Made by a program: the position numbers and the translations under genes
Notes under the pieces: generated by a model
What the model was told of the DNA's origin: nothing
Database searches by the model: none
Seen by the model: only the letters and a program-made list of their open reading frames with translations
Shown: positions 1 to 7,370 of the stretch, piece after piece
Layout: each line of letters begins with the position of its first letter
Numbering within the stretch: the first letter of the stretch is position 1
DNA from: Micromonospora chokoriensis
Lineage (GTDB): Bacteria > Actinomycetota > Actinomycetes > Mycobacteriales > Micromonosporaceae
Assembly: GCF_900091505.1 (NCBI RefSeq)
Contig: NZ_LT607409.1
Span: forward strand, 4,650,001-4,714,000
Direction of reading: 5' to 3'
DNA length: 64,000 nucleotides

Positions 1-384
1 CGAGCCGACCAGCAGCGCCGAGAAACCGCCCAGGCCACGGTCACCGAGCACGATGAGCGCGGCGGTGGTGGACTCACCCACCAGCACGGCGGCTGCCTCA
101 CCGTCGATGATCTCACCGGAGATCGACAGGCCGGGCGCTGTCGCCTCGGCCTCGGCCACCGCCGCCCTGACCAGTTCCTCGGCCCGGTGGCGTAGTCCAC
201 CCCCGGGGGGCGCGCCCGGGGCGGGGGAGACCGGCACACGCAGCAGCGGCCAGATGAACCCGTGCACGACCCGCAGCGGTCGGCGTCGCCGCGCGGCCTC
301 GGTGGCGGCGAGGCGGACGGCCCGCAGCGCCGGCTCCGAGCCGTCCACGCCGACCACCACCGCAGCGTTGTTCGCCGAGTTCAC
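1..384 (-). CDS. Universal stress protein (UspA family), C-terminus cut by window edge
   Basis: The visible 128 codons begin at a GTG preceded by a GGGAGG ribosome site and read into a UspA fold: VVVGVDGSEPALRA at the first beta strand, LRVVHGF in the second, and GDRGLGGFSALLVGS at the end. The last segment fits the ATP-binding pattern G-2x-G-9x-G-S/T exactly, so this copy probably binds ATP. The coding sequence runs off the left edge. Actinomycete USPs often carry two tandem domains, so a second domain may lie outside the window. It is divergent from the methyltransferase that follows. Its precise physiological role cannot be read from sequence. Confidence 0.9.
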   Translation of the reverse strand, partial: MNSANNAAVVVGVDGSEPALRAVRLAATEAARRRRPLRVVHGFIWPLLRVPVSPAPGAPPGGGLRHRAEELVRAAVAEAEATAPGLSISGEIIDGEAAAVLVGESTTAALIVLGDRGLGGFSALLVGS

Positions 385-501
385 CGCCCACCTCCCGCCC
401 GCGGTCAGTATCGCGGGCTCAGGCGCCTCCGCGTCGCGATACCGCAGAGCGCGTCGCTGTCGGTACGCTGGCGACGACCGGCCGGGGAGGGGGCGTCGTC
501 G

Positions 502-1248
502 ATGGGTGAACCGGACCAGCCGAGCACCGCGCGGATGATCGACTTTTGGCTCGGTGGGGAGCACCACTTCCCGGTCGACGTGACCGCCGCGAGTGCGTTC
601 GAGCAGGCGTACGGGCCGTGCGCGCCGGTGTTCCGGGAGCTGCGGGCGTTCCTGGGCCGGGCGGTGCGGGCGATGGCCGAGCAGGGGGTGGACGGTTTCC
701 TGGTGTTCGGCGCCGGGGTGCCCACGCGGGGCAACGTGCACGAGGTCGTCACCGACGCGACGGTGCTCTACACCGACGTCGACCCGGTCACCATCCGGTT
801 GGGGCAGAGCATCCTCGCCGGCAGCGACCGGGCCGGCTACGGCTTCGGTGACGCGACCGACATCGGCACGATCGACCCGGCACAGTTGCACCGGTTCGTG
901 CCCGGCTGGGGTCGACGGCCCGTCGGGGTGGTCTTCCTGGGGCTCGCCGCGTTCCTCGACGACGAGACGTTGACCCGTACGCTCGACGAGTTGTACGCCG
1001 CCGCGGCGCCGGGCAGCCTGCTCGCCGTGGACTTCGACACCGAGGAGCTGGCGGGGTATCCGCAGGCCCTGGCGATGATGGGCCCGCAGTTCCGGATGCG
1101 TCCACCGGAGGCGTTCGCGCCCCTGCTGGGTCGGTGGGCCCCGACGGCGGACGGGATCGTGCCCGTCACCGAGTGGCGGCCGGAGGGTCCGCCGGCGCGG
1201 GTGCCCGACGCGTTCCACGGCGTGCTCGCGGCCCGGGGCGGCGACTGA
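502..1248 (+). CDS. SAM-dependent methyltransferase of the actinobacterial S-adenosyl methyltransferase (DUF574-type) family
   Basis: This is a 248-residue protein. The ATG at 502 was chosen because a GGGGAGGGGG ribosome site lies just upstream; the reading frame stays open further 5' but without coding character. The N-terminus (PSTARMIDFWLGGEHHFPVD) and the TDVDPVTIRLGQ segment after a glycine-rich strand match this actinobacterial methyltransferase family, which normally starts with an ARxxDxxLGGxxNF-like motif. Here the usual G(G/K)xNFxAD stretch appears as GGEHHFPVD. The family is common in actinomycetes, often in multiple copies, with unknown methyl acceptors. The following phosphatase gene starts 71 bp downstream behind its own -10 element. 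Confidence 0.8.
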   Translation: MGEPDQPSTARMIDFWLGGEHHFPVDVTAASAFEQAYGPCAPVFRELRAFLGRAVRAMAEQGVDGFLVFGAGVPTRGNVHEVVTDATVLYTDVDPVTIRLGQSILAGSDRAGYGFGDATDIGTIDPAQLHRFVPGWGRRPVGVVFLGLAAFLDDETLTRTLDELYAAAAPGSLLAVDFDTEELAGYPQALAMMGPQFRMRPPEAFAPLLGRWAPTADGIVPVTEWRPEGPPARVPDAFHGVLAARGGD

Positions 1249-1278
1249 CCGCGCGGATGTGGCGTCCGGGGGCGTCCG

Positions 1279-1302
1279 TATGATGCTTGCCCTGTAGCAA
1301 GC
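1279..1302 (+). promoter_or_regulatory. -10 element plus small dyad upstream of the SpoIIE-type phosphatase
   Basis: TATGAT at 1279-1284 is a good -10 hexamer with no clear -35. It is followed at once by a perfect 6-bp inverted repeat GCTTGC-N6-GCAAGC (1285-1302), placed at the expected transcription start. The dyad could be an operator or a 5' hairpin. This is inference from pattern only. Confidence 0.4.
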
Positions 1303-1319
1303 TTCTCGAGAGGACGACC

Positions 1320-2492
1320 ATGGTGGACGTGCCGGACGTGGTGTCGCGCGCGCTGCGCGACGCCCCGCCCGACCAACTGGCGGAGGCGGCGGACCGGGTG
1401 ATCCGGTCGACGATGGGTGCCCTGCGCACCGACGTGTTCGTCGCCGACTACCGGATCAGCGGGCTGTGGCCGCTGCTGGATCCGGACCTGCCGGCGGCGG
1501 GTTTCCTGGCCTGTCGCACCATGGCACAGCGCTGTTTCAGCAGCCAGCAGCCGGTGCGCGATGGTGAGGGCCCCTGCCGGCTGTACCTGCCGTTGACGGT
1601 GTGGGGAGAGCGGCTGGGCGTGCTGTTGATCGAGCTGCCCGACGTACCGGGTCCGGCGGTCACCGGCCGCGCCACGGACGTCGCCGGCACCCTCGCGGTG
1701 GCGATGCGCGCGGCCGACCGGGAGACCGACCGTTACCGGCGGGCACGCCGCCGCGAGCGACTCACGATGGCCGCCGAGATGCAGTGGGACCTGCTGCCCG
1801 GTCGCAGTGTGGCGCACCAGGCGTTCGACCTGGCCGGCCAGCTGGAGCCGGCGTACACCGTGGGTGGTGACCACTTCGACTGGTCTCTGGACGGTGACCG
1901 TCTCACGCTGACGGTGCTCAACGGCGAGGGCAATGGTCTGGCCGCGTCGATGCTGACCTCGGTCACCGTCAACGCGATGCGCAACGCGCGACGGTCCGGC
2001 GGCGGCCTGGTGGAGCAGGCCGAGTTGGCCTCGGACACGGTCTTCTACCAGCACCGGGGCCAGCGGTACGTGGCCACTGTGCTGCTCCAGGTGGACACCC
2101 GCACCGGGCAGGTGCGGGCGGTCGACGCCGGTTCCCCGCACCTGCTGCGGATGCGGGGGTCCGTGGTGGAACAGATCAAGCTGGACCAGCAGCTGCCGTT
2201 GGGGATGTTCGCGGAGACCCGCTACGAGGTGCAGGAGTTGCGTCTCGAACCGGGTGACCGCCTCTTCGTGGTCAGCGACGGGGTGTGGGCCGCCGAACCG
2301 CCGGGTCAGGAGCCGTACGGGCAGCGCGTGATGGCGCGTTCCCTGCGCGCCACACGGTTGCAGCCGGCGGCCGAGGCGGTTGGTACGGTGATGCGCGAGC
2401 TGCACGCCTACCACGCGGAGTCCGATCTGCGGGACGACGCCGTCGTGGTCTGTCTGGACTGGCGGGGTCCGCGTGAGCGGGGCAGCGGGTGA
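1320..2492 (+). CDS. SpoIIE/PP2C-type serine phosphatase with N-terminal sensor-like region
   Basis: A 390-residue protein starting at the ATG behind GAGAGGACG. Residues 1-140 resemble a GAF-like sensor region. Residues from about 150 form a SpoIIE/RsbU-type PP2C domain: a coiled linker ending in EMQWDLLPG, then VGGDHFDW, AGSPHLL, VSDGV and a terminal RDDAVVV. Proteins of this type dephosphorylate anti-anti-sigma factors in partner-switching. The segment normally reading GDVxGHG is LNGEGNG here, so one conserved metal-binding aspartate is replaced by asparagine. Activity may therefore be reduced or metal-independent. The MarR gene downstream overlaps its stop by 4 bp (GTGA), which implies translational coupling. 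Confidence 0.85.
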   Translation: MVDVPDVVSRALRDAPPDQLAEAADRVIRSTMGALRTDVFVADYRISGLWPLLDPDLPAAGFLACRTMAQRCFSSQQPVRDGEGPCRLYLPLTVWGERLGVLLIELPDVPGPAVTGRATDVAGTLAVAMRAADRETDRYRRARRRERLTMAAEMQWDLLPGRSVAHQAFDLAGQLEPAYTVGGDHFDWSLDGDRLTLTVLNGEGNGLAASMLTSVTVNAMRNARRSGGGLVEQAELASDTVFYQHRGQRYVATVLLQVDTRTGQVRAVDAGSPHLLRMRGSVVEQIKLDQQLPLGMFAETRYEVQELRLEPGDRLFVVSDGVWAAEPPGQEPYGQRVMARSLRATRLQPAAEAVGTVMRELHAYHAESDLRDDAVVVCLDWRGPRERGSG

Positions 2493-3010
2493 GGGCCGCC
2501 GCTGCGCCGGGCGGCCAGCAGCGCGACGACGGCAGGGGGCAGCGGGTGGAGCGACCTGCGGATCTCGCCGCGGCGATCGCCGCGGCTGCCGAGACGCTGA
2601 TCGCCGTCCTCGATTCGGCCGCGTCGCGGCACCAGTTGCCGCCCACCCAGTTGCGGGTGCTGATGCTGATCAGCAACCGGCAGGAGACCAACGTCAACGG
2701 GTTGGCCGAGTTGCTGGACGTGGTGCCCTCGTCGGCGAGCCGTCTGTGCGACCGGCTGGAGGCGACCGGATTGTTGCGCCGGGTGGCCGATCCCCGTGAC
2801 CGTCGCGAGGTGCGGCTGCGGCCGACCCCGGCCGCGCTGACCCTGTTGGAGGAGTTGGCGGAGCGGCGGCAGAGTGCGGTGCAGGCGGTGTTGGATCGGA
2901 TGCCGACACGGATGCAGCACGATCTGTTGCTGGCGTTGGTCGGGTTCGCCCGAGCGGCGACGCAGCCGGTGCCCGAGCAGCAGACCGATCCGGCGGCGCA
3001 GACGGCATGA
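2489..3010 (+). CDS. MarR-family transcriptional regulator
   Basis: A 173-residue protein whose GTG start overlaps the phosphatase stop codon. It has the winged-helix layout of MarR proteins: helices from about residue 25, the recognition region NVNGLAELLDVVPSSASRLCDRLEATGLLRR, then the wing DPRDRREVRLRPTPAA. The first 20 residues are basic and poorly ordered. Its coupling to a SpoIIE-type phosphatase suggests a shared stress or antibiotic response, but no ligand or target can be named. A cluster of CTAG-containing palindromes lies immediately after the stop codon. Confidence 0.88.
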   Translation: MRAAAAPGGQQRDDGRGQRVERPADLAAAIAAAAETLIAVLDSAASRHQLPPTQLRVLMLISNRQETNVNGLAELLDVVPSSASRLCDRLEATGLLRRVADPRDRREVRLRPTPAALTLLEELAERRQSAVQAVLDRMPTRMQHDLLLALVGFARAATQPVPEQQTDPAAQTA

Positions 3011-3024
3011 GCGGCGAGCGGCCC

Positions 3025-3061
3025 CACTAGTGTCGATGAGCCTTCACTAGTGTCCTAGGAC
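3025..3061. promoter_or_regulatory. Cluster of CTAG-containing palindromes
   Basis: CACTAGTGTC occurs twice (3025-3034 and 3045-3054), exactly 20 bp apart, and the second copy runs into the 10-bp palindrome GTCCTAGGAC (3052-3061). CTAG is rare in this GC-rich sequence, so three in 37 bp stands out. Two identical half-turn-phased palindromes suggest an operator for a dimeric regulator, perhaps the neighbouring MarR protein. Confidence 0.4.
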
Positions 3062-3170
3062 GCTCTACGCGTGGTGATCCCCACCACAGTGCGGCAACGC
3101 CGCACCAGACGCCGCGCGGCAGCACCCCAAAGGTCAGGCGGAAGCCCGATATAGTGACAGCGCACTGAGC

Positions 3171-3199
3171 CGGCCCGCGATCATCGAGATCGCGGGCCG
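3171..3199. promoter_or_regulatory. Perfect 12-bp hairpin in the leader of the phosphatidyltransferase gene
   Basis: CGGCCCGCGATC (3171-3182) and GATCGCGGGCCG (3188-3199) are perfect inverted repeats around a 5-nt loop. There is no T-run. It could be an actinobacterial I-shaped terminator for upstream transcription or an attenuator-like structure in the leader of the gene starting at 3321. Confidence 0.5.
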
Positions 3200-3320
3200 T
3201 GTCAGGGGAGGGGCCCCGCCCGGGGCCGCAGGGGAGCCGGCGGTGGCCGGCCCGACAACGCGTACGCCCCTCAGCCACGCCCGCCGTCGGCTGGGGGAAA
3301 CGTGCCGTGGAGGAGGATCG

Positions 3321-3953
3321 GTGTCGCGTCGGCCGGCTCGGGCAGAGCAACCGCCGGACACCGGTGACCAGACTCCCGGCAACCAGGTGCTCACCCTGCC
3401 CAACCTGATCAGCTTCGGGCGGCTGCTGGGCGTACCGCTCTTCCTCTACCTGTTCCTGGTCAGCCGGGCCGACGTGGCGGCGATCGTCGTGCTCGCCATC
3501 GGCGGCACCACCGACTGGGTCGACGGGTGGATAGCCCGCCGCCTGCGCCAGGTGAGCCGACTCGGCGAGCTGCTCGACCCCCTCGCCGACCGGCTCTACA
3601 TTCTCGCCACCCTGATCGCCTTCACCGCGCGCGAGGTGGTGCCGTGGCAGTTCACCGCGGCACTGCTGGCCCGGGAACTGCTCCTGCTCGGCTCCCTGAC
3701 GGTGCTGCGTCGCTACGGGTACGGGCCGCCGCCGGTGCACTACGTGGGTAAGACCGCGACGTTCCTGCTCCTCGCGGCGTTCCCGGTGCTGCTGCTGGCG
3801 ACCGAGTGGAGCGCGGCGGCGACGGCGACCGCCGCGATCGGCTGGGGGCTGGCCTGGTGGGGGCTGGTGCTCTACTGGGTGGCCGGCGCGATGTACGTCG
3901 TACAGGCGGCTCGGTTGGTGCGCGCGGCCCGCGGCCCGGGAGCGGCGGCGTGA
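3321..3953 (+). CDS. CDP-alcohol phosphatidyltransferase (PgsA-like)
   Basis: A 210-residue membrane enzyme. The GTG at 3321 was chosen because GGAGGAGGATCG lies directly before it; the open frame upstream is not needed. The catalytic CDP-OH signature DG-2x-AR-8x-G-3x-D-3x-D is complete in DGWIARRLRQVSRLGELLDP and the following LAD. Several hydrophobic helices follow (for example TATFLLLAAFPVLLLA and WWGLVLYWVAGAMYVV). Family members transfer a phosphatidyl group from CDP-diacylglycerol to an alcohol such as glycerol-3-phosphate or phosphatidylglycerol; the substrate here is not decided by the sequence. The next gene overlaps its stop by 4 bp. The equivalent mycobacterial gene in this position is annotated pgsA2. 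Confidence 0.9.
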   Translation: MSRRPARAEQPPDTGDQTPGNQVLTLPNLISFGRLLGVPLFLYLFLVSRADVAAIVVLAIGGTTDWVDGWIARRLRQVSRLGELLDPLADRLYILATLIAFTAREVVPWQFTAALLARELLLLGSLTVLRRYGYGPPPVHYVGKTATFLLLAAFPVLLLATEWSAAATATAAIGWGLAWWGLVLYWVAGAMYVVQAARLVRAARGPGAAA

Positions 3954-4894
3954 GCGCGCCGCGGCTCGGGAAGCCCGGCCAGGATCGGGTGTACGCGCCG
4001 GACTTCCTCACCGAGTTGTTCCGCAACCCGTTGGATCCGGGGTACGCGGACGCGGCGGCCGCCCGTCGGCGGTCGGCGGAGTCCGGTCCGGTGCGGGGTT
4101 GGCGGGCGCGGTCGTCGCGGACGGTCAGCCTCGTCGTGGTGGTGATGCTCGGTTTCCTGTTCGCGGTCGCGTACCGGCAGACTATGGCGGACGAGCCGGG
4201 GCGCAGCCAGGCGCGTTCCGGTCTGGTGACGCAGATCAAGGAGCGGGAGAGTCAGACCGACCGGCTGTCGACGCGGGCCGACCAGCTGCGTGAGGAGGTC
4301 AGTCGGCAGCGGGACGCGGCGTTGAGCGGGTCGGCGGCGGCGCGGCTGCGCAACCTGGAGGCGAGCACGGGCCTGGGCCGGGTGCGCGGTGACGGTGTGG
4401 TGGTGCGGTTGGCGGACGCTCCGGACAACGCGGATGCGGTGACCGGCGCCGGCGCCGGTCCGCCGCGGGTGCTGTACAGCGACCTGCAGGGGGTGGCCAA
4501 CGCGTTGTGGAGTGCCGGCGCGGAGGCGATCGCCATCAACGGGCAGCGGTTGACGTCGACGTCGACGATCAGGTCGGCGGGTGAGGCGATGTTGGTGGAC
4601 TTCCGGCCGGTGACCGGGCCGTACGAGGTGTCGGCGATCGGTCCGGGTTCGATGCGGCGCAAGTTCGAGGCCAGTCGGAACGCGGCGTTGATGCGGGCGG
4701 TCGCGCAGAAGACCGGGTTGTCGTTCGGTGTGCGGGAGTCGGACGACCTCACCCTGCCGGCGGCTGCGGAGCCGCAGCTACGCTACGCCAAGCCGTCGGT
4801 CAGTCCGAGCCCTTCCGCGTCGGGTGTCCGGTCCGGCAGTCCCGGGTCGTCCGGTCCGACGACGACAGCTAGCCCTCCCGGAGGTGGCCGATGA
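3950..4894 (+). CDS. DUF881 family membrane-anchored protein (first copy)
   Basis: A 314-residue protein starting at GTG within the stop of the preceding gene. A basic cytoplasmic segment is followed by one membrane helix at about residues 58-75 (VSLVVVVMLGFLFAVAY). A coiled-coil stretch with QIKERESQTDRLSTRADQL comes next, then the extracellular DUF881 domain containing GDGVVVRLADAP and AGAEAIAINGQRLT. The tail is rich in Ser, Pro and Gly. DUF881 proteins flank small basic protein in actinobacterial division loci and are thought to act at the cell envelope. The gene is coupled to sbp downstream by an ATGA overlap. Confidence 0.88.
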   Translation: MSAPRLGKPGQDRVYAPDFLTELFRNPLDPGYADAAAARRRSAESGPVRGWRARSSRTVSLVVVVMLGFLFAVAYRQTMADEPGRSQARSGLVTQIKERESQTDRLSTRADQLREEVSRQRDAALSGSAAARLRNLEASTGLGRVRGDGVVVRLADAPDNADAVTGAGAGPPRVLYSDLQGVANALWSAGAEAIAINGQRLTSTSTIRSAGEAMLVDFRPVTGPYEVSAIGPGSMRRKFEASRNAALMRAVAQKTGLSFGVRESDDLTLPAAAEPQLRYAKPSVSPSPSASGVRSGSPGSSGPTTTASPPGGGR

Positions 4895-5223
4895 TCGCGG
4901 TGCTGGCGTTGCTCGCCGGTGTGGTGCTCGGTGTGGTGCTCGATCCCGCGGTGCCGGCGGCGTTGCAGCCGTACCTGCCGATCGCGGTGGTGGCCGCGCT
5001 GGACGCGGTGTTCGGTGGTGTGCGGGCGCGGTTGGACCGCATCTTCGACGACAAGCAGTTCGTGGTGTCGTTCATCTCGAACGTGCTGGTCGCCGGTCTG
5101 ATCGTGTATCTGGGCGACCAGTTGGGGGTGGGCGGGCAGTTGTCCACCGGTGTGGTCGTCGTGTTGGGTGTTCGTATCTTCGGCAACGTGGCGGCGATCC
5201 GCCGGCACCTGTTCCGGGCGTAG
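4891..5223 (+). CDS. sbp: Small basic protein, DUF1290 family
   Basis: A 110-residue integral membrane protein with three predicted helices (MIAVLALLAGVVLGVVL, YLPIAVVAALDAVFGGV, GVVVVLGVRIFGNVAAI). The conserved DDKQFVVSFISNVLVAGL segment sits between them. This matches the DUF1290/Sbp family found beside division genes in Gram-positive bacteria. It is sandwiched between two DUF881 genes and starts inside the stop codon of the first, so the three proteins are probably made together at the membrane. Confidence 0.9.
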   Translation: MIAVLALLAGVVLGVVLDPAVPAALQPYLPIAVVAALDAVFGGVRARLDRIFDDKQFVVSFISNVLVAGLIVYLGDQLGVGGQLSTGVVVVLGVRIFGNVAAIRRHLFRA

Positions 5224-5233
5224 GTTGGTTGCG

Positions 5234-6262
5234 ATGAGTGACGAGCAGACCGACACGGGGACGGGGTGGCCGCAGCCGGCGGGTCCGGCGCGGCCGGGTG
5301 GGCCGGCGGGTGAGCCTGATCCGCGGCCGGATGCGCCGGATCCGGATGAGCTGAGCCCGTTGGCGCCGCAGGGGGAGCCTGCGGTGCCGGAGTCGGGTGA
5401 TGATCCTGCGGTGGAGCCGGTCGACGACGGTGCGACGGTGGACCTGAGGGCCGTGTCGCGGCCGGGGGAGCCGGTGGAGGGTTCCGACGGGTCGGCTGAG
5501 CCGGTGGGGAGCTCTGACGGGCTGGCCGAGCCGGTCGGGGCGTCGACGCCGGCGGTGGGTGGTCGGTCCCGGTTGAGTGCTGCCGGTGTGATGATCGTGG
5601 CGTTGTTGGTGTTGTTGGGTTTCACGTTGGTCGTGCAGTTGAAGACGACGTCGAAGGATCCGACGTTGGCGGCGACGCGGCAGGAGGACCTGGTCCGGAT
5701 TCTGTCGGATCTGGATGCGCGGGAGAGTCGTCTTCAGCAGGACATCCGTGCTCTGGAGGACAGCCAGCGGCAGTTGCAGTCGGGTGAGCAGGGTCGTCAG
5801 GCGGCGTTGGACGAGGCGACGCGGCGGGCCGACGAGTTGGGGATCCTGGCGGGTACGTTGCCGGCGGTGGGCCCGGGTCTGACGGTGCAGTTCGATTCCG
5901 GTGTCAAGCCGATCACGGCGAACCGGGTGTTGGACGCGGTGCAGGAGTTGCGGGGTGCGGGCGCCGAGGCGATGCAGATCTCCGGCGGTGACCGGGCGAC
6001 GGTGCGGATCATCGCGTCGACGTATTTCCTCGATGGGGACAACGGGTCGTTGGTGGTGGAGGGGCGTCGGTTGACGGGGCCGTACACGATCACGGTGATC
6101 GGTGATCCGGCGACGATGCGTACGGCGTTGAACATTCCTGGTGGGGTGGTGGCGTCGGTCCGGGGTGGCGGCGGTAACGTGACGTTTGGGGAGCGTGAGG
6201 TTGCCGAGGTTTCGGCGCTGCACGCGCCGATCAAGTTGGAACACGCCCGTCCGGTCTCCTGA
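5234..6262 (+). CDS. DUF881 family membrane-anchored protein (second copy)
   Basis: A 342-residue paralogue of the gene at 3950. The ATG at 5234 was preferred over an upstream GTG that lies inside sbp. Residues 1-112 are an acidic, proline-rich cytoplasmic tail containing near-repeats of the form GSxDGxAEPV. A membrane helix follows (about 115-135, VMIVALLVLLGFTLVVQL), then a coiled coil and the DUF881 domain (VGPGLTVQFDSG, GAEAMQISGGDRATVR). The longer cytoplasmic tail distinguishes it from the first copy and could contact cytoplasmic division proteins; that is inference. Confidence 0.88.
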   Translation: MSDEQTDTGTGWPQPAGPARPGGPAGEPDPRPDAPDPDELSPLAPQGEPAVPESGDDPAVEPVDDGATVDLRAVSRPGEPVEGSDGSAEPVGSSDGLAEPVGASTPAVGGRSRLSAAGVMIVALLVLLGFTLVVQLKTTSKDPTLAATRQEDLVRILSDLDARESRLQQDIRALEDSQRQLQSGEQGRQAALDEATRRADELGILAGTLPAVGPGLTVQFDSGVKPITANRVLDAVQELRGAGAEAMQISGGDRATVRIIASTYFLDGDNGSLVVEGRRLTGPYTITVIGDPATMRTALNIPGGVVASVRGGGGNVTFGEREVAEVSALHAPIKLEHARPVS

Positions 6263-6280
6263 CCGGCGCGGCCGCGCCGG
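6251..6280. terminator. Overlapping GC palindromes after the DUF881 gene
   Basis: CCGGTC-N4-GACCGG spans the stop codon, and CCGGCGCGG/CCGCGCCGG (6263-6280) is an 18-bp perfect palindrome directly after it. Without a T-run this could be a weak terminator or RNA processing point before gcvH, which starts 42 bp later. Confidence 0.35.
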
Positions 6281-6321
6281 ACCCGGGTGGTCCGGGGCAC
6301 GATGGATGAAGGACGCGTCTG

Positions 6322-6702
6322 GTGATTCCTGAGGATCTGCGATACACCGCCGAGCATGAGTGGGTGGCGGGTGACGGCACGGGTGTGATCCGGGTCGGCA
6401 TCACGCACTTCGCGCAGGACGCGCTGGGTGACATCGTGTACGTGCAGTTGCCTGAGGCGGGTTCGGTGGTCGCGGCCGGTGACTCGTTGGGTGAGATCGA
6501 GTCGACCAAGAGCGTGTCGGAGATCTACGCGCCGGTCGCGGGCACGGTTGCGGCCCGTAACGAGGCGTTGGGTGACACGCCTGAGCTGATCAACACTGAT
6601 CCGTACGGTGAGGGTTGGTTGGTGGAGATCACGCCGAATGATCCGACGGCGACGGATGGGTTGCTGACGGCGGGCGCGTATCAGAAGATCACCGAAGGCT
6701 GA
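6322..6702 (+). CDS. gcvH: Glycine cleavage system H protein
   Basis: A 126-residue lipoyl carrier starting at GTG behind AAGGAC. The lipoylated lysine lies in the classical ESTKSVSEIYAPVAGTV motif, and the N-terminal YTAEHEWV and central DIVYVQLPE motifs are intact. The H protein shuttles the methylamine group between the P, T and L proteins. P (gcvP) lies about 8.5 kb downstream under a glycine riboswitch; no gcvT is present in the window. The position after DUF881 and before garA matches mycobacteria. Confidence 0.96.
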   Translation: MIPEDLRYTAEHEWVAGDGTGVIRVGITHFAQDALGDIVYVQLPEAGSVVAAGDSLGEIESTKSVSEIYAPVAGTVAARNEALGDTPELINTDPYGEGWLVEITPNDPTATDGLLTAGAYQKITEG

Positions 6703-6743
6703 GTGAGCTTGTTCCGGCGCGTGGGCTGTGTGCGCGCGTCCGG

Positions 6744-6772
6744 TTGCCCTGCATTTCGGCGCTGGCTAGGCT
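6744..6772 (+). promoter_or_regulatory. Candidate sigma-70 type promoter for garA operon
   Basis: TTGCCC (6744-6749), a 17-bp spacer and TAGGCT (6767-6772) form a well-spaced actinobacterial housekeeping promoter in the 215-bp gap before garA. It would give a leader of about 140 nt. Confidence 0.5.
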
Positions 6773-6917
6773 CGCCCAGTCGACCGAGAACCCAAATAGT
6801 TGAGCGTTGCGGAATTGCCTTCCCGGGCACGGGGAGCCAGCCGCCGGGTGTTTACCTGCCCGGCGGCCAGACCCGCCATTACCCGACGCCGACCGAACAG
6901 ATCCGTGAGGTGGTCCC

Positions 6918-7370
6918 ATGACGCGGCCAGACGACGAGTTCCCCCCGCTCGACGTCACTTCGACGCTCAATCTCGGTTCGCTCGACGAAGTGCTGGAGGG
7001 GCCGGACACCGATGTGGTGCCGAGCCGGATGTCCGGTTCGTTGCCGCCGGGTATGGCGCTGCTGGTGGTTCGTCGAGGTCCGAATGCGGGTGCCCGGTTC
7101 TTGTTGGACCACGATGTGACGACCAGTGGCCGGCATCCGGACAGTGACATCTTCCTCGATGACGTGACGGTGTCGCGTCGGCACGCGGAGTTCCACCGTG
7201 ACGGTGGCACGTTCACGGTGCGGGACGTGGGTAGTTTGAATGGCACGTACGTGAATCGTGAGCGTGTCGAGGCGGCCACGTTGAGCAATGGTGACGAGGT
7301 TCAGATCGGTAAGTTCCGGGTGGTGTTCATCGCCGGTCCGCGCCCGGAGGAGGAGGCCGGCCGGGGGTGA
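6918..7370 (+). CDS. garA: FHA-domain signalling protein GarA/OdhI type
   Basis: A 150-residue protein with an N-terminal tail carrying VTSTLNLGS, which corresponds to the Thr-Thr/Ser phosphorylation site of GarA. The forkhead-associated domain covers about residues 48-140 (GRHPDSDIFLDDVTVSRRH, then GSLNGTYVNRE). In mycobacteria and corynebacteria, GarA/OdhI switches TCA-cycle and glutamate enzymes when unphosphorylated, and PknG/PknB control it. The serine and arginine that contact phosphothreonine are present. The next gene starts within its stop codon. Confidence 0.92.
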   Translation: MTRPDDEFPPLDVTSTLNLGSLDEVLEGPDTDVVPSRMSGSLPPGMALLVVRRGPNAGARFLLDHDVTTSGRHPDSDIFLDDVTVSRRHAEFHRDGGTFTVRDVGSLNGTYVNRERVEAATLSNGDEVQIGKFRVVFIAGPRPEEEAGRG

